This document shows, in pieces, positions 62,842 through 64,000 of a stretch of 64,000 nt of DNA. The stretch's first letter is position 1; each line of letters begins with the position of its first letter. The notes below the pieces were generated by a model, which saw only the letters and a program-made list of their open reading frames with translations, did not search any database and was not told where the DNA came from. The translations under genes were made by a program, and so were the position numbers. This DNA is from Ligustrum vulgare (taxonomy: Eukaryota > Streptophyta > Magnoliopsida > Lamiales > Oleaceae): positions 19,281,446 through 19,345,445 of the forward strand of contig OY743172.1 in NCBI GenBank assembly GCA_963555705.1, in the 5' to 3' direction.

Positions 62842-63488
62842 TTAACCTCAGAACAAACAACAGTAATTTAAAATAATAATAATAACATTATAAAATCTGA
62901 ATAGATTCAAGATCTATGTTATCAATTCGAAGCAAAATAACTGTAAACTTGAAATTATAGGAACAAATTATTTTGTCAAATTATTAACAACTTTGCAATC
63001 ATTTAAAATAATGACAAATCATTAGCCAATGATAGACCATAATTATGACATGGAAAGTTAGCAATCATTATAAAATTATTGCACATCATTGCACAATGAT
63101 TTTTAAACCATGCAACATAAACCATATGTATCCAAAACCATTTATATGTAAACCATGTGGAGACAAACTTCAATGATTAGGCATATAAGAGAAACTATGC
63201 AGTAAAAGTAAAACTCTAAATACTCATACAGAGAGGCTTTTTCAGGATAAACCATGCAAATATGAAAACCAGACTAGGCTTTTTTTTTTTTAAATTTCTG
63301 TAAACAAAATATATTTTTTTCTCTACCACACTGCAATTTGAATTAAATAGTAAGCACGAACTTAAAAAAATAGAAACAGGAAACTAAGTTTAAACAGTAA
63401 ACATAAATTGAAAAAAAAAATAACAAAACTTATACCGAAGAAACAAAATCTGATTAAAAAAAATTCCTAAAAGAATTCGATTTAAGCT

Positions 63489-63985
63489 TGTAGGGGAAAA
63501 TAAGAGAATCAAAGAAATGAAACCAAACCAAAGTCCCGTGTTTACACGGTTTCCTTCGCCTCACCGAGGTGCAAGAGGTTTTGATAGGTGTTCGATTCCC
63601 CGGATAAAATCGGTTGTCAGTTCACGTTGCATTACGATAACCGCCTACGAAATAGCTGTGTCTTTCTCTCAAAGAAATCAGAAAAGAAAGTTTAAAGTGA
63701 ATTTTTGGAAGGAGGAAGAAGCTGGGTTTTCTTATTTTCCACTGTTTCACTTGTGTTTTCTGTTGTGGTTTTAACCGAGAGAAGATGATGGCTATTTAAA
63801 AGTCATTTGGCAACTGAAAATTAGTGACTTAATTTCAAGGTTTGAAGCTGACATAATCACAATTGAATTCACGAATGAAACTGATTTTCCATATTCTCAA
63901 CGGATGAAATTTGAAGGCTGGAATTCAATTTTCATTCACTCTGAAACTGAAGAATTGAAGTTTTCCAAATTGAAGTTTTCCAACA
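63489..63985 (-). repeat. LTR (5' LTR of the 56827-63985 element)
   Basis: 497 bp, TGTAGGGGAAAATAAG to TTTTCCAACA. It is directly followed by the CATCT target duplicate. Confidence 0.92.
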
Positions 63986-64000
63986 CATCTCAGTCTAAGA
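63986..64000 (+). other. Myosin intron continuing past the copia insertion
   Basis: The target duplicate CATCT is followed by CAGTCTAAGA to the window end. The first AG after the element is at 63992-63993. The terminal coding exon of myosin should start at or after this point. Confidence 0.5.

Larger units (their letters stand above)
56827..63985 (-). mobile_element. Defective Ty1/copia retrotransposon in the last myosin intron
   Basis: LTRs of 522 and 497 bp (56827-57348, 63489-63985) flank it, and CATCT is duplicated exactly at 56822-56826 and 63986-63990. On the minus strand a purine tract GTGGGGGAT precedes the left LTR. No usual Met primer site follows the right LTR (AGCTTAAATCGAATTC), so that part may be altered. 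Gag, protease, integrase, RT and RNase H remnants run right to left, with many stops and shifts. The LTRs differ by about 5% plus several indels by eye. A hAT-type MITE is nested in the RT region. Confidence 0.95.

Overview
This is nuclear DNA of a eudicot plant. It is AT-rich, and its two genes have many introns with GT-AG borders in agreement with their reading frames. The intervening sequence is packed with Ty1/copia LTR retrotransposons, MITEs, LINE remnants and a Helitron-like element. Nothing in the window is bacterial, organellar or CRISPR-like. I cannot name the species.

Two host genes are present, both on the + strand. The first (2160-6661, six exons, 665 aa predicted) is an ALE2-type receptor-like kinase: signal peptide, cysteine-bearing ectodomain, one transmembrane helix and a complete kinase domain. 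The second (24689 to beyond the right edge; 38 coding exons traced, about 1,467 aa) is a class XI myosin heavy chain: motor with P-loop and switch regions, six IQ motifs, coiled coil and DIL/globular tail. Its first exon carries only the ATG, and its last short coding exon must lie past position 64000. In Arabidopsis, ALE2 (At2g20300) and myosin XI-G (At2g20290) have consecutive locus numbers, so this pair looks like a conserved neighbourhood.

Layout. 1-295: copia RT remnant. 2160-6661: ALE2-like gene, with a foldback element in an intron and another downstream. 8156-10500: gag-only copia derivative (- strand). 10765-16938: defective copia with perfect 5-bp TSD (- strand). 17478-18695: Helitron-like element. 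18696-24250: AT-rich spacer with short repeats. 24250 to end: myosin gene. Intron 1 holds a 4.9-kb copia (26425-31335, - strand). Intron 7 holds LINE fragments and other repeats. Introns 19 and 22 hold MITEs. Intron 23 holds an apparently intact, very young copia (45286-50234, + strand). The intron after exon 38 holds a 7.2-kb defective copia (56827-63985, - strand) that itself carries a nested hAT-type MITE (59119-59602).

The host genes act in different places: the kinase at the plasma membrane in epidermal/cuticle signalling (known for ALE2), the myosin in actin-based organelle transport. No operon-like link is implied. The main story is a long myosin gene that kept every exon junction in frame while gaining over 17 kb of LTR retrotransposons in three introns. 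I found no new defence or biosynthetic system.
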